This document shows, one piece after another, positions 1 through 8,062 of a stretch of DNA of 64,000 bases (its first letter is position 1; the number at the start of each line of letters is the position of its first letter). A program made the position numbers and the translations under genes. The stretch covers positions 38,946 to 102,945 of the forward strand of contig NZ_QCZK02000058.1 in assembly GCF_003347595.2 (NCBI RefSeq), written 5' to 3'. The notes beneath the pieces are model-generated. The model was not told the DNA's origin, ran no database searches, and saw only the letters and a list, made by a program, of their open reading frames with translations. The stretch comes from Botryobacter ruber (lineage in GTDB: Bacteria; Bacteroidota; Bacteroidia; Cytophagales; Hymenobacteraceae).

Positions 1-1094
1 GTATCTTATCCGACTATAACATTTCGGCTGTCACGGTCGGGGAACTGGCCCAAAAAGCCAGAGAGGTGTTTAATGTCCGGAAGATAAACGCCAACCGGAA
101 TTACATTATCCTGCACGCGCTGGATTCGGCCCGCACGGCACAGTATTTTATCTACGAGCCCAATAATATAGAATATGTTATTTACGACCTGCGCGGCGAT
201 CTGGCCGTTACACGCGTGAAACGGGAGATGGAAGTGGTTGAAAAAGCCATTTCCGGTGAAATCCGTCACTCCCTGTACGACGACCTGCTACAAGCCGGCG
301 GCTCTCCCCAGTTGGTAAACACCTTCGCCGACATCTACGCCTGGCGCCTCGACCTGAACCGCATCCGGAAAGGCGATAAGTTCAAGCTTATTTACGAAGA
401 GAAAATTGTAAATGGCACCACCATTGGTTTCGGTAAAATAAAAGCAGCCTTTTTTGAGCACCGGGGAGAGCCCATGTATGCGATTGCCTTCGACGAGGGA
501 AAAGGCGTAAACTATTTCGACCAGGAGGGCAAAAGCCTGAAGCGGGCCTTTCTGCGGGAGCCGCTGGAATATAGCCGCATCAGCTCCCGCTTCAGCCTGA
601 AACGTTTTCACCCGGTGCAAAAAAGAAACAAACCGCACCTGGGCACCGACTTCGCCGCCCGCAGAGGCACCCCGATCCGTACCGTTGGCGATGGTGTGGT
701 GCTGGAAGCCAGGTACACCAGGGGCAATGGCTATTACGTGAAAGTGCGGCATAACAAAACCTACACCACCCAATACCTGCACATGTCCAAGTTTGCAAAA
801 GGAATCAGGAAAGGCTCGCATGTAAAGCAGGGGCAGACTATCGGGTACGTGGGCAGCACTGGTTTAGCTACCGGACCGCACCTGTGCTACCGCTTCTGGA
901 AAAACGGCCGACAGGTAGATGCCCTGAAAGTAAAGCTACCGGAAGCCGATCCTATCCGGAAAAAGAATATGCCGGAGTTTAACACTGTGAAGGAAGAAAT
1001 TGTGCGACGTATGGAGGTGCTGGAGCCTGGGCAAGTGGAAGAACAAAAAGATTTAATTGCTTCGGCCAAAGACAATAAAACGCAGGGCGCGTAG
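1..1094 (+). CDS. M23 family metallopeptidase, 5' end outside window
   Basis: This is the C-terminal part of a LytM-type zinc endopeptidase, a family that cuts peptidoglycan cross-bridges in the periplasm. The frame is open from base 3, so the signal peptide lies upstream; the GTG at 66 is internal. Numbered from that GTG, the catalytic domain starts near residue 185. It shows the first metal motif HLGTD (H191, D195), YLHM with H239, and GPHLCYRF with H272. The preceding region (SLYDD, then DIYAWRLDLNRIRKGDKF) is the N-terminal module usual in Bacteroidota envelope M23 proteases. In the final motif the normal HxH is HxC, so Cys274 stands where the second zinc-binding His is expected; the rest of the fold signature is intact. 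A terminator follows, so this ends its transcript. Family confident; exact substrate unknown. Confidence 0.9.
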   Translation, partial: ILSDYNISAVTVGELAQKAREVFNVRKINANRNYIILHALDSARTAQYFIYEPNNIEYVIYDLRGDLAVTRVKREMEVVEKAISGEIRHSLYDDLLQAGGSPQLVNTFADIYAWRLDLNRIRKGDKFKLIYEEKIVNGTTIGFGKIKAAFFEHRGEPMYAIAFDEGKGVNYFDQEGKSLKRAFLREPLEYSRISSRFSLKRFHPVQKRNKPHLGTDFAARRGTPIRTVGDGVVLEARYTRGNGYYVKVRHNKTYTTQYLHMSKFAKGIRKGSHVKQGQTIGYVGSTGLATGPHLCYRFWKNGRQVDALKVKLPEADPIRKKNMPEFNTVKEEIVRRMEVLEPGQVEEQKDLIASAKDNKTQGA

Positions 1095-1130
1095 TTTATA
1101 CATTAATTCATTGTTGGTTTATTTGATGAG

Positions 1131-1166
1131 AAAGGGCAGCCGGTTTTACGGGCTGTCCTTTTTCAT
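1131..1166 (+). terminator. Rho-independent terminator after M23 gene
   Basis: AAAGGGCAGCC and GGGCTGTCCTTT form a stem (one G-T pair) around a short loop, followed by a T-run. It lies 37 bases after the stop codon. Confidence 0.8.
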
Positions 1167-1180
1167 TTAACCCAAGCTTT

Positions 1181-1214
1181 GGAGCAGCAGAGGCTGTGGT
1201 GGCGGGTGCAGCAG
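1181..1214 (+). repeat. Dispersed GAGGCTGTGGTGG repeat, copy 1
   Basis: Full-length copy running from GGAGCAGCAGAGG to GGTGCAGCAG. It can pair with the opposite-strand copy at 1472-1505, enclosing the palindromic element at 1273-1402. Confidence 0.8.
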
Positions 1215-1272
1215 AACAAAAACGGCAAAATATCCCTGCGCTAATCTTGTGGGGAAAGTATGAAACGGGGGG

Positions 1273-1402
1273 GCTGGTGCGAGCTTGCAGCTCGTACGCT
1301 CATTTCCCAGGAAAATTGTTTCATTCCTGCCTGTAACAGCAGTTCGGGATACATCATGCTCAACATGGGGCAAGTAAGTACGAGCTGTAAGCTCGCACTA
1401 GC
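1273..1402. repeat. Inverted pair of imperfect palindromes (REPIN-like)
   Basis: Two 25-base arms, 1273-1297 and 1378-1402, are inverted copies with about two mismatches. Each arm is itself nearly palindromic (GCGAGCTTGCAGCTCG on the left, CGAGCTGTAAGCTCG on the right). The 80 bases between them have no convincing ORF. Two oppositely oriented short palindromes around a spacer is the layout of REP doublets, which in other bacteria are moved by RAYT (Y1-type) transposases. No transposase is in the window. Confidence 0.65.
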
Positions 1403-1471
1403 AAAATAGCCTTTGCTGCAGTAGCTTTTCTTTTTTGCTCCAAAATCAGCCCCTGCGGCATGGAAAACAGT

Positions 1472-1505
1472 CTGCTGCAGCTGCCACCACAGCCTCTGCA
1501 GCTCC
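1472..1505 (-). repeat. Dispersed GAGGCTGTGGTGG repeat, copy 2
   Basis: Full-length copy in reverse orientation (CTGCTGCAGCTGCCACCACA, then GCCTCTGCAGCTCC), followed by a run of T. It ends just before the stop codon of the TPR gene. Confidence 0.8.
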
Positions 1506-1511
1506 TTTTTT

Positions 1512-2120
1512 TTACTTGCAGTAATTTTTCAGGTAGGTGTCCGCGTCTTTCACGCCGAGTGATTTCGCTTTGGTCCAGTCGGCACAGGCGCCGGCTTTGT
1601 CGCCGAGGTTGTATTTGGGGGCGCCGCGGTTGTAGTAGGCTTCGCCGTAGTTTGATTTAAGCAGAATGGCTTTGGTATAATCGGCCACGGCGCCGCTGAA
1701 GTCTTTCAGGCCGTAGCGGGCCAGGCCCCTGTTGTTAAAGGCTTTGGCCATTTTGGGATTCAGTTCAACGGCTTTGTTAAAATCCAGGATGGCGCCCCGG
1801 TAATCTTTCAGGTTGTATTTGGAAAGGCCGCGGCTGGCCCAGGCTTCGGCGTGTTTAGGGTTGATACTGATGGCTTTGGTGAAATCTTCGATGGCGCCGC
1901 GGTAGTTCTGCAGCCGGTCTTTCGCTACGCCGCGGTTGGTGAGCGTTACCACATGTTTTGGCTCGTACTTCAGTACCTGGTCATAATCTTTAACGGCACC
2001 GGCAAAATCTGCCGCATAAAATTTTTCGTTTCCGCTTGTAAAGAAGTCCTTTGCGGTATCCTGCGAAAAGGCAGAAAAAGAAATTAAAACCGGAATAAGT
2101 AGTAGGAAAAGTTTTTTCAT
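1512..2120 (-). CDS. Secreted tetratricopeptide-repeat protein
   Basis: 202 residues. A Sec signal peptide (MKKLFLLLIPVLISFSAFS, cleavage before Gln) is followed by about five TPR units from residue 25 to the C-terminus. Each has the pattern G/W-x-x-L/Y-A/G-x(3)-Y/F-x-x-A-x-x-D-Y/F-x-K-A-x-x-L-x-P, for example NRGVAKDRLQNYRGAIEDF. TPR stacks are protein-binding scaffolds, so this is probably a periplasmic or surface adaptor. Nothing identifies a partner. It stands alone between the M23 gene and lpdA, transcribed toward the M23 gene, and the upstream gap is shared divergently with lpdA. The repeats are very even, with consecutive units similar to one another, which suggests recent internal duplication. 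Confidence 0.85.
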   Translation of the reverse strand: MKKLFLLLIPVLISFSAFSQDTAKDFFTSGNEKFYAADFAGAVKDYDQVLKYEPKHVVTLTNRGVAKDRLQNYRGAIEDFTKAISINPKHAEAWASRGLSKYNLKDYRGAILDFNKAVELNPKMAKAFNNRGLARYGLKDFSGAVADYTKAILLKSNYGEAYYNRGAPKYNLGDKAGACADWTKAKSLGVKDADTYLKNYCK

Positions 2121-2275
2121 GGGGCGGCTAAAATTGTACTTTCATTAAATAAATAACAGCATATTGCGAGCGTAACAATGCTTCTGGTGCAATTTAGTGT
2201 ATTATTCTTGCAAATATACAATAAATTATTTCATATCGTTCCATTAGAAAGCAGGTGCTTGTAAGAAGTCTTTCG

Positions 2276-2307
2276 TTTTGGGAAATTGGGATTATCGTTT
2301 AATTTTG
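2276..2307 (+). promoter_or_regulatory. lpdA promoter of Bacteroidota type
   Basis: A TTTTG box ending at 2280 and TAATTTTG at 2300-2307, separated by 19 bases, match the -33 TTG and -7 TAnnTTTG elements of the Bacteroidota housekeeping sigma factor. The start codon is 27 bases further on. This is the best promoter match in the window. Confidence 0.7.
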
Positions 2308-2333
2308 CCCATCACTAAATTTACATAGACATT

Positions 2334-3728
2334 ATGGCATCAAAATACGATTTAGTAGTGGTTGGTAGCGGACCCGGTGGGTACGTGGCAGCTATACGCG
2401 CCTCGCAACTGGGATTGAAAGTAGCTGTTATCGAGCGCGAGTCGCTGGGAGGCATCTGCTTGAACTGGGGTTGTATCCCGACCAAGGCACTGCTTAAAAG
2501 CGCACAGGTTTTCGAATACATCAACCATGCTTCTGACTACGGCATCAACATTGGCGAAGCCTCTGTAGATTTTGGTGCTGTGATCAAACGTAGCCGCGGT
2601 GTAGCCGATGGCATGAGCAAAGGTATTCAGTTCCTGTTCCGCAAAAATAAAATCGATGCGATTTTCGGTACAGGTAAACTGGTTGCTAAAGGTAAAGTTG
2701 AAGTGACGGATGCCGACGGTAAAAAACAAACCGTAGAGGCGACCAACATCATCCTGGCGACAGGCGCCCGTTCGCGCGAGCTGCCTAACCTGCCCATCGA
2801 CGGTAAAAAAATTATCGGCTACCGCCAGGCCATGTCGCTTGAGCAACAGCCTAAATCCATGATTGTGGTTGGCTCCGGCGCCATTGGGGTAGAGTTTGCC
2901 TATTTCTACAACAGCATTGGCACAAAAGTAACCGTGGTAGAGTTCCTGCCGAACATCGTGCCGGTAGAGGACGAAGAAGTATCGAAGCAACTGGAGCGTT
3001 CGTTCAAGAAAATCGGTATCGAGGTAATGACCAACGCCAGTGTGGAGTCGGTAGATACCAGCGGCGACGTTTGCAAAGCCAAAGTGAAAACAGCCAAAGG
3101 CGAAGTAACCCTGGAAGCAGATATCGTACTTTCTGCGGTTGGTATCCAGACGAACCTGGAGAACCTGGGGCTGGAAGAACTGGGCATCAAAACCGACCGT
3201 GGCCGTGTGCTGGTAGATGATTATTATAAAACAAACGTGGACGGCATTTTTGCCATTGGCGATATTGTGCCTGGCCCTGCTTTGGCGCACGTAGCCTCTG
3301 CTGAAGGTATTATCTGCGTGGAGAAAATTGCCGGTCACCATCCGGAGCCGCTGAACTACAACAACATACCAGGCTGTACCTACTGCTCACCGGAAGTAGC
3401 CTCTGTAGGCTTAACTGAAAAAGCAGCCCGCGAGAAAGGTCTGGACATTAAAGTAGGTAAGTTTCCGTTCTCCGCTTCGGGCAAGGCAAGTGCTGCCGGT
3501 GCAAAAGACGGTTTTGTTAAAGTGATCTTCGATGCCAAGTACGGCGAATTCCTGGGCGCACACATGATCGGGTACAACGTAACTGAGATGATTGCCGAGG
3601 TAGTCGTTGCCCGTAAACTGGAAACTACCGGGCACGAGATCATCAAAGCGGTTCACCCGCACCCAACCATGAGCGAAGCCGTGATGGAAGCCGCTGCGGC
3701 AGCGTACGACGAAGTAATTCACTTGTAA
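2334..3728 (+). CDS. lpdA: Dihydrolipoyl dehydrogenase (E3)
   Basis: 464 residues. This FAD enzyme reoxidises dihydrolipoamide of the 2-oxoacid dehydrogenase and glycine-cleavage complexes, passing electrons to NAD+. Visible are the FAD-binding GSGPGGYVAA at residues 11-20, the redox disulfide GGICLNWGCIPTK (Cys42 and Cys47), a second Rossmann motif VVGSGAIGVEFA for NAD, the FAD motif IFAIGDI, and the C-terminal dimer-interface motif HPHPTMSE whose His is the acid-base catalyst. Length and motifs match the family throughout. It is a single-gene unit with its own promoter and terminator. The other E1 and E2 subunits are not in the window, as is common where one E3 serves several complexes. Confidence 0.96.
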   Translation: MASKYDLVVVGSGPGGYVAAIRASQLGLKVAVIERESLGGICLNWGCIPTKALLKSAQVFEYINHASDYGINIGEASVDFGAVIKRSRGVADGMSKGIQFLFRKNKIDAIFGTGKLVAKGKVEVTDADGKKQTVEATNIILATGARSRELPNLPIDGKKIIGYRQAMSLEQQPKSMIVVGSGAIGVEFAYFYNSIGTKVTVVEFLPNIVPVEDEEVSKQLERSFKKIGIEVMTNASVESVDTSGDVCKAKVKTAKGEVTLEADIVLSAVGIQTNLENLGLEELGIKTDRGRVLVDDYYKTNVDGIFAIGDIVPGPALAHVASAEGIICVEKIAGHHPEPLNYNNIPGCTYCSPEVASVGLTEKAAREKGLDIKVGKFPFSASGKASAAGAKDGFVKVIFDAKYGEFLGAHMIGYNVTEMIAEVVVARKLETTGHEIIKAVHPHPTMSEAVMEAAAAAYDEVIHL

Positions 3729-3748
3729 TTTTACAAAAGCAATACAGG

Positions 3749-3780
3749 AAAAGGCGGGACGGAACTCCCGCCTTTTTTTA
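3749..3780 (+). terminator. Rho-independent terminator after lpdA
   Basis: AAAGGCGGG and CCCGCCTTT form a 9-bp stem with an 8-base loop and a T7 tail, about 20 bases after the lpdA stop. Confidence 0.9.
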
Positions 3781-3820
3781 TGAACGGCGGGCTCTCCTGC
3801 AGTGCAAGTCTTCCTAACAC

Positions 3821-3851
3821 CTGCTGCACTCCCCACCACAGCCTGAGCTCC
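3821..3851 (-). repeat. Dispersed GAGGCTGTGGTGG repeat, divergent copy
   Basis: CTGCTGCACTCCCCACCACA and the following GCCTGAGCTCC match the family core with several changes. It sits right after the lpdA terminator, and a better copy follows at 3887 in the same orientation. Confidence 0.6.
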
Positions 3852-3886
3852 ACCTGCAAAGGCATTTTCTTACGCGTAATCATTTT

Positions 3887-3918
3887 CTGCAGCTGCCACC
3901 ACAGCCTCTGCACCACCT
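3887..3918 (-). repeat. Dispersed GAGGCTGTGGTGG repeat
   Basis: CTGCAGCTGCCACCACAGCC followed by TCTGCACCACC is a near-consensus copy. The rest of the 3729-4245 gap holds no credible gene. Confidence 0.75.
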
Positions 3919-4155
3919 GGTTACAGGATAAATCACGCCTGCCCGGGGATTCTGAAGCGGGTGCATCGGGTGTAGCATAAAATTTTTACATATAAAACCA
4001 GCTGTGTTTGTTTTGCTTCAGCTGCCTGTGTGGTAAACCTATTTCCCTGAGCTGCAGCTTTGTAAGCGTTTGTTTTACACGTAAAGCCCCGGGTGTGGCC
4101 TCGCATTCCGGCAATCGTAACAATACCTGTATTAGTAAGTCTCGGTTTCTGGTTT

Positions 4156-4163
4156 TAAATTTG
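4156..4163 (+). promoter_or_regulatory. Candidate -7 box for GNAT-ypdA transcript
   Basis: TAAATTTG fits the TAnnTTTG -7 consensus exactly, but no clear TTG is found 19-21 bases upstream. It would give a leader of about 75-80 bases. Confidence 0.4.
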
Positions 4164-4245
4164 CGGCAAAAATTACAGTTTAGGTGTACCCGTGGTAAGC
4201 CGGGGAACGATAAACTGATGATGTTTAATTTTATCTGCAAATTAT

Positions 4246-4842
4246 ATGTATGATGTTATTATATCGCGCAGCAGTTTGGGCGATATTCCGGATCTGATCA
4301 ATATTGCCAGCACGACTTATTTCCAGCACTATTCTTACCTGTGGCACGATAAAGGGGAGGAGTACGTGGCCAAACATTTCAACGAACGTACCCTTCGCAG
4401 CGAAATGAAAGCGCCGAATGCAGCCTTTTTTATGATTTATTACCAGAATCAGCTGGCAGGTTACCTGAAATTGAACGTGCAGGCAGCATTAGGAGACCAC
4501 GACCAGCACGATTGCCTGGAAGTGGAAAGAATCTACCTGCTGCAAGAAGCTACCGGGAATGGCGTTGGGCAGCAGGTGATGGAGTTTGTGCTGCGCTTTG
4601 CCCGCGAAAAAGGCAAGCGGGTGGTGTGGCTCAAAGTGATGGATAGCAGCAGCCAGGCCATCCGGTTTTATGAAAAAGCCGGCTTCGGGAAAGCGGCCAG
4701 CCTGCCGGTGTACTTCCCGCTGTTAAAAGAGGAATTACGGGGCATGCATGTGATGAAACTGAACGTGCCGCTTGCCGGAAAAATTAGTTATGCCGGCACC
4801 TCCCAACGCCGCAGCACTAAAAAAGAAGTGTGCGTTGGATAA
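4246..4842 (+). CDS. GNAT family N-acetyltransferase
   Basis: 198 residues. This is a GCN5-related acyltransferase that would move an acetyl group from acetyl-CoA to an amine. The acetyl-CoA loop is visible as LLQEATGNGVGQQ (a Q-x-x-G-x-G pattern, about residues 98-110), after the strand CLEVERIYL. It is followed by VVWLKVMDSSSQAIRFYEKAGF, the usual motif-B region ending in the F-Y-x-K-x-G-F signature. The substrate cannot be read from sequence. The last ~50 bases overlap the start of the downstream reductase gene, so the two are probably co-translated. The C-terminal 20 residues (SQRRSTKKEVCVG) lie in the overlap and look unconstrained. Confidence 0.85.
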   Translation: MYDVIISRSSLGDIPDLINIASTTYFQHYSYLWHDKGEEYVAKHFNERTLRSEMKAPNAAFFMIYYQNQLAGYLKLNVQAALGDHDQHDCLEVERIYLLQEATGNGVGQQVMEFVLRFAREKGKRVVWLKVMDSSSQAIRFYEKAGFGKAASLPVYFPLLKEELRGMHVMKLNVPLAGKISYAGTSQRRSTKKEVCVG

Positions 4843-5812
4843 GGTCCTGGACATACTGATCATAGGTGCCGGGCCTATCGGGCTGGCAGCTGGCATCGAG
4901 GCCAAGCGGGCCGGGCTGGATTACCTGATCGTGGATAAAGGCTGCCTGGTAAACTCGCTCTACAACTACCCGCTCAACATGACCTTTTTCTCCACCGCCG
5001 ACCGGCTGGAGATTGGCGGCATTCCCTTTACCTGTGTGCATGCCAAGCCCAACCGCCAGGAGGCGCTGGAGTATTACCGCCGGGTGGCAGATTCCGAAGC
5101 GCTGCAGGTAAACTTGTTCGAGGAGGTACAGGGCATGCGGCTCTCAGGCGATACCTATACCATTAGCACCAGCAAACGCGAGTACCAGGCCCGCCACGTG
5201 ATCATTGCCATCGGGTTTTACGGGATTCCCAACCTGCTGCATGTAAAGGGGGAGGAGCTGCCCAAAGTACGGCACTATTATTTCGACCCGCATTACTATT
5301 ACAAGCAGAAAGTGCTGGTAGTGGGAGCGAACAACTCCTCAGCCGACGTGGCGCTGGAAACATGGCGCAAAGGAGCCGAGGTCACCATGGTGGTGCGGGA
5401 ACCGACGCTGGGACGCATTAAATACTGGACAAAGCCCGACCTGGAAAACCGCATCGAGGAAGGCTGCATCAAAGCCTACTTCCAGTCCGGCATCACCGAA
5501 ATCCGCGAAACGGAAGTGGACATCGAAACGCCGGATGGGAAGGTAACGATTCAGAACGATTTTGTGATGGCCATGACCGGTTACCAACCCGATTTCAGTT
5601 TCCTCGAAAAAATAGGGGTGCAACTCACCAACGATTTCAAGCGCTACCCTTTGTACAATACCGAAACCATGGAAACGAACCTCAAAAACGTGTACCTGGC
5701 AGGCGTGATTTGTGGCGGCATGGACACGCACGTGTGGTTTATCGAAAACTCCAGAGTGCATGCCACCCAGATTGTAAAAGATATCGTAGCGAAGCAGGAG
5801 GCGCGCGCATAA
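4790..5812 (+). CDS. ypdA: YpdA-type FAD-dependent disulfide reductase (putative bacillithiol disulfide reductase)
   Basis: About 340 residues. YpdA proteins are NADPH-dependent flavoproteins linked to reduction of oxidised bacillithiol. The sequence has an N-terminal FAD motif DILIIGAGPIGLAAGIEAKR, the family's YPLNMTFFST segment, a second nucleotide-binding motif VLVVGANNSSADVALE, and the C-terminal YLAGVICGG motif contacting FAD. It lacks the CxxC pair of thioredoxin reductases, as expected for YpdA. The frame extends back to a TTG at 4772; the ATG at 4790 and a TTG at 4835 are alternatives. The last would remove nearly all overlap with the GNAT gene and place the Rossmann strand near the N-terminus. 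Bacillithiol occurs in many Bacteroidota, but its biosynthesis genes are not in this window. Confidence 0.85.
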   Translation: MPAPPNAAALKKKCALDKVLDILIIGAGPIGLAAGIEAKRAGLDYLIVDKGCLVNSLYNYPLNMTFFSTADRLEIGGIPFTCVHAKPNRQEALEYYRRVADSEALQVNLFEEVQGMRLSGDTYTISTSKREYQARHVIIAIGFYGIPNLLHVKGEELPKVRHYYFDPHYYYKQKVLVVGANNSSADVALETWRKGAEVTMVVREPTLGRIKYWTKPDLENRIEEGCIKAYFQSGITEIRETEVDIETPDGKVTIQNDFVMAMTGYQPDFSFLEKIGVQLTNDFKRYPLYNTETMETNLKNVYLAGVICGGMDTHVWFIENSRVHATQIVKDIVAKQEARA

Positions 5813-5836
5813 AAAAGAAGTTGTTTCTCTTTTAAA

Positions 5837-5868
5837 GGAGCAGCGGGTATGGAGGCAGGTACAGCAGA
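5837..5868 (+). repeat. Dispersed repeat, divergent copy, left half of inverted pair
   Basis: GGAGCAGCGGGTATGGAGGC, then AGGTACAGCAG. Its ATGGAGGCAGGT (5849-5860) is perfectly complementary to ACCTGCCTCCAT at 5905-5916 in the next copy, so transcripts could form a 12-bp stem. Confidence 0.6.
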
Positions 5869-5898
5869 TTCTTTTCACGGATTCAGGTGGAAATAATT

Positions 5899-5925
5899 TG
5901 CAGCACCTGCCTCCATTGCTTCACC
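5899..5925 (-). repeat. Dispersed repeat, divergent copy, right half of inverted pair
   Basis: TGCAGCACCTGCCTCCATTG followed by CTTCACC, in opposite orientation to the copy at 5837-5868, 30 bases away. Confidence 0.6.
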
Positions 5926-6002
5926 ACCTTACCTGTTGCGGAACACCTAACCACCTGCTTTCCGTATGACCATGTTATCAGGTAAACAAAAGCCGAAGCA
6001 AC

Positions 6003-6647
6003 ATGAAAATAGCCATCATCGGAGCCAGCGGAAAAGTAGGCTCCCGCATCACGCACGAAGCCCTCAGCCGGGGCCATCAAGTTACAGCCATTGTCCGCGA
6101 CCCGACCCGACTCACTACCGAAAACGAAAACCTGGTAGTTACAAAAGGCGATATCCTGGACATAGAAGATACAGCCGTGAAAATAAAAGACCACGATGCG
6201 CTGGTGGTTTCCTACAGCCCCGGCTGGGGCCCCGATGCCGACTGCAGCCTGTATGTAGATGCCACCCATGCCGCCATTGCAGCTGCCAAAAAAGCAGGTG
6301 TGAAGCGATTGTTAAACGTAGGCGGTGCCGGAAGCCTGTACGTGTCCCCGGGGGTGCAGTCTGTCGATACGCCCGGTTTCCCGGCAGACTGGCGGCCAGG
6401 CGCTGCCGCACAGCGCGATTCCCTGGAAGTATACCGGCAGGAAAAGGACCTGGACTGGACTTTCTTCAGCCCGGCGTTTATGATTGGCCCGGGTGAGCGC
6501 ACGGGCAAGTACCGGCTCGGCACCGAAAATCCGGTGATGGACGAAAAAGGGGAAAGTAACATCTCCTACGAAGATTATGCCGTGGCGCTGGTCGATGAGC
6601 TGGAAAAGCCGCAGTTTATCCGGAAACGTTTCACAATCGGGTACTGA
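6003..6647 (+). CDS. NAD(P)-binding Rossmann-fold protein (atypical short-chain reductase)
   Basis: 214 residues. The N-terminus MKIAIIGASGKVGSRITHEALSR carries the GxxGxxG dinucleotide motif of atypical SDR proteins of the NmrA/YwnB kind, and VTAIVRDPTRL follows as the expected end of strand 2 with an Arg that favours NADP. The segment WTFFSPAFMIGPGERTGKYR is typical of this family's substrate loop. A Tyr-x-x-x-Lys catalytic pair is not obvious, as in many members. Members include flavin reductases and redox sensors; nothing here says which. It follows the ypdA gene after a 190-base gap containing repeats, and precedes rarA by 53 bases, so it may share a transcript with rarA. Confidence 0.8.
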   Translation: MKIAIIGASGKVGSRITHEALSRGHQVTAIVRDPTRLTTENENLVVTKGDILDIEDTAVKIKDHDALVVSYSPGWGPDADCSLYVDATHAAIAAAKKAGVKRLLNVGGAGSLYVSPGVQSVDTPGFPADWRPGAAAQRDSLEVYRQEKDLDWTFFSPAFMIGPGERTGKYRLGTENPVMDEKGESNISYEDYAVALVDELEKPQFIRKRFTIGY

Positions 6648-6700
6648 AGTATTGGTGCCTAAAGCCTCTTTTTTTAACTTAGAGGTTTCTTCTACCGCCC

Positions 6701-7969
6701 ATGAATCAACCAAATGCACCGCTTGCCGAGCGCATGCGCCCCCACTCCCTCGACCAGTACGCCGGCCAGCAGCACCTGGTGGGGCCAAAAGGCATCCTGC
6801 GCCGCTACATCGAAGGAGGCGTCATTCCGTCCATGATCCTGTGGGGACCTCCGGGCGTGGGCAAAACCACACTGGCTAACATCATTGCCAACCAGATGAA
6901 GCTGCCCTTCGTGGCCTTGAGCGCCATCAACTCCGGCGTAAAAGACATCCGTGAAGTAATTGAGCAGGCCCGGAAGCGGCATGGTACCGTGCTGTTCATC
7001 GACGAGATTCACCGTTTCAACAAATCGCAGCAGGACGCCCTGTTAGGAGCCGTAGAAAAAGGAATCGTAACGCTGGTGGGCGCTACCACCGAAAACCCGT
7101 CGTTCGAGGTAATTTCGGCCTTGCTGTCGCGGTGCCAGGTCTACATCCTCAAGCACCTGAGCAAAGAGGAGCTGATCGAGCTGGTAAACAAGGCCCTGCA
7201 GGAAGACGAGTGGCTGCGCAACCGCAGCGTGGTGGTGCAGGAGTACGAGGCCCTGCTGACCATTTCCGGCGGCGATGCCCGCAAACTGCTCAACCTGCTC
7301 GAGATCGTGGCCGAAGGCGTGAAAGGGGAGCAGGTGGTCCTGACCAACGAACTGGTGCAGCAGGTGGCCCAGCAGAACATCGTGCTATACGACAAGTCGG
7401 GCGAAATGCACTACGACCTGGTGTCGGCCTTCATCAAGTCCATCCGGGGCAGCGATCCGAATGCGGCGGTCTACTGGCTGGCCCGCATGATAGAAGGCGG
7501 CGAAGATCCCAAATTCATTGCCCGCCGCCTGCTCATCGCCTCCTCCGAAGACATTGGCCTGGCCAACCCGAACGCGCTGCTCATGGCTACTTCCTGTTTC
7601 CAGGCGGTGCAGATGATCGGGTACCCGGAGGCAGAGATCATCCTGTCGCAGGCAACGGTGTACCTGGCTACCTCGCCCAAGAGCAATGCTTCGTACAAAG
7701 CCATCAAGCAGGCGCGGCAGCTGGTGCAGCAAACAGGCAACCTGCCCGTACCGCTGCACATCCGCAATGCGCCCACCAAACTGATGAAAGAAATCGGCTA
7801 CGGCAACAACTACAAATACGCCCACGACTACGAAGGCAACTTCGTGCCCCAGGATTTCATGCCCGAAGGCATGCAAAACACCATCCTCTACAACCCCGGC
7901 CAAAACACCCGCGAAAACGAAATGCGCAAACAACTCAAAGCGCAGTGGGGAAAGAAGTATGGGTATTAG
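6701..7969 (+). CDS. rarA: Replication-associated recombination protein A (AAA+ ATPase)
   Basis: 422 residues. RarA (MgsA) is a clamp-loader-like AAA+ ATPase that acts at stalled replication forks. The Walker A motif GPPGVGKTT is at about residues 49-57, Walker B LFIDEIHRF near 105, sensor 1 GATTENPSF and the arginine-finger segment LLSRCQVY follow, then sensor 2 SGGDARKLLNLLE. The C-terminal half carries the MgsA-specific tetramerisation region (DPNAAVYWLARMIEGGEDPKFIARR and the PLHIRNAPTKLMKEIGYG motif). Length and order match the family. The stop codon TAG is also the first triplet of the TAGGAGTTTGGGAGTTAGAG repeat tract at 7967, so the repeat starts exactly at the end of the gene. Confidence 0.95.
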   Translation: MNQPNAPLAERMRPHSLDQYAGQQHLVGPKGILRRYIEGGVIPSMILWGPPGVGKTTLANIIANQMKLPFVALSAINSGVKDIREVIEQARKRHGTVLFIDEIHRFNKSQQDALLGAVEKGIVTLVGATTENPSFEVISALLSRCQVYILKHLSKEELIELVNKALQEDEWLRNRSVVVQEYEALLTISGGDARKLLNLLEIVAEGVKGEQVVLTNELVQQVAQQNIVLYDKSGEMHYDLVSAFIKSIRGSDPNAAVYWLARMIEGGEDPKFIARRLLIASSEDIGLANPNALLMATSCFQAVQMIGYPEAEIILSQATVYLATSPKSNASYKAIKQARQLVQQTGNLPVPLHIRNAPTKLMKEIGYGNNYKYAHDYEGNFVPQDFMPEGMQNTILYNPGQNTRENEMRKQLKAQWGKKYGY

Positions 7970-8058
7970 GAGTTTGGGAGTTAGAGAGTTTAAGAGTTAG
8001 AGAGTTTAGGAGTTAGAAAGGTAGAGGTTTTGTAGGGGTTGAAGATTTTCAACCCTTA
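7967..8058 (+). repeat. GAGTTAGAGAGTTTAG tract plus GGGTTGAA...TTCAACCC palindrome
   Basis: Short degenerate units of AGTTAGAGAGTTTAG run from the rarA stop codon to about 8025. They are followed by TGTAGGGGTTGAAGATTTTC and the rest of a 20-bp palindrome (8036-8055). The same pair of elements occurs at 38494-38558 and, inverted, at 38785-38906; the tract alone occurs at 12628-12671. Confidence 0.8.
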
Positions 8059-8062
8059 ATGG

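Noticed and set aside
7132..8016. 294-residue plus-strand frame inside rarA
   Set aside because: Arg/Ala/Gly-rich shadow of the correct rarA frame, with the AAA+ motifs in the other frame.
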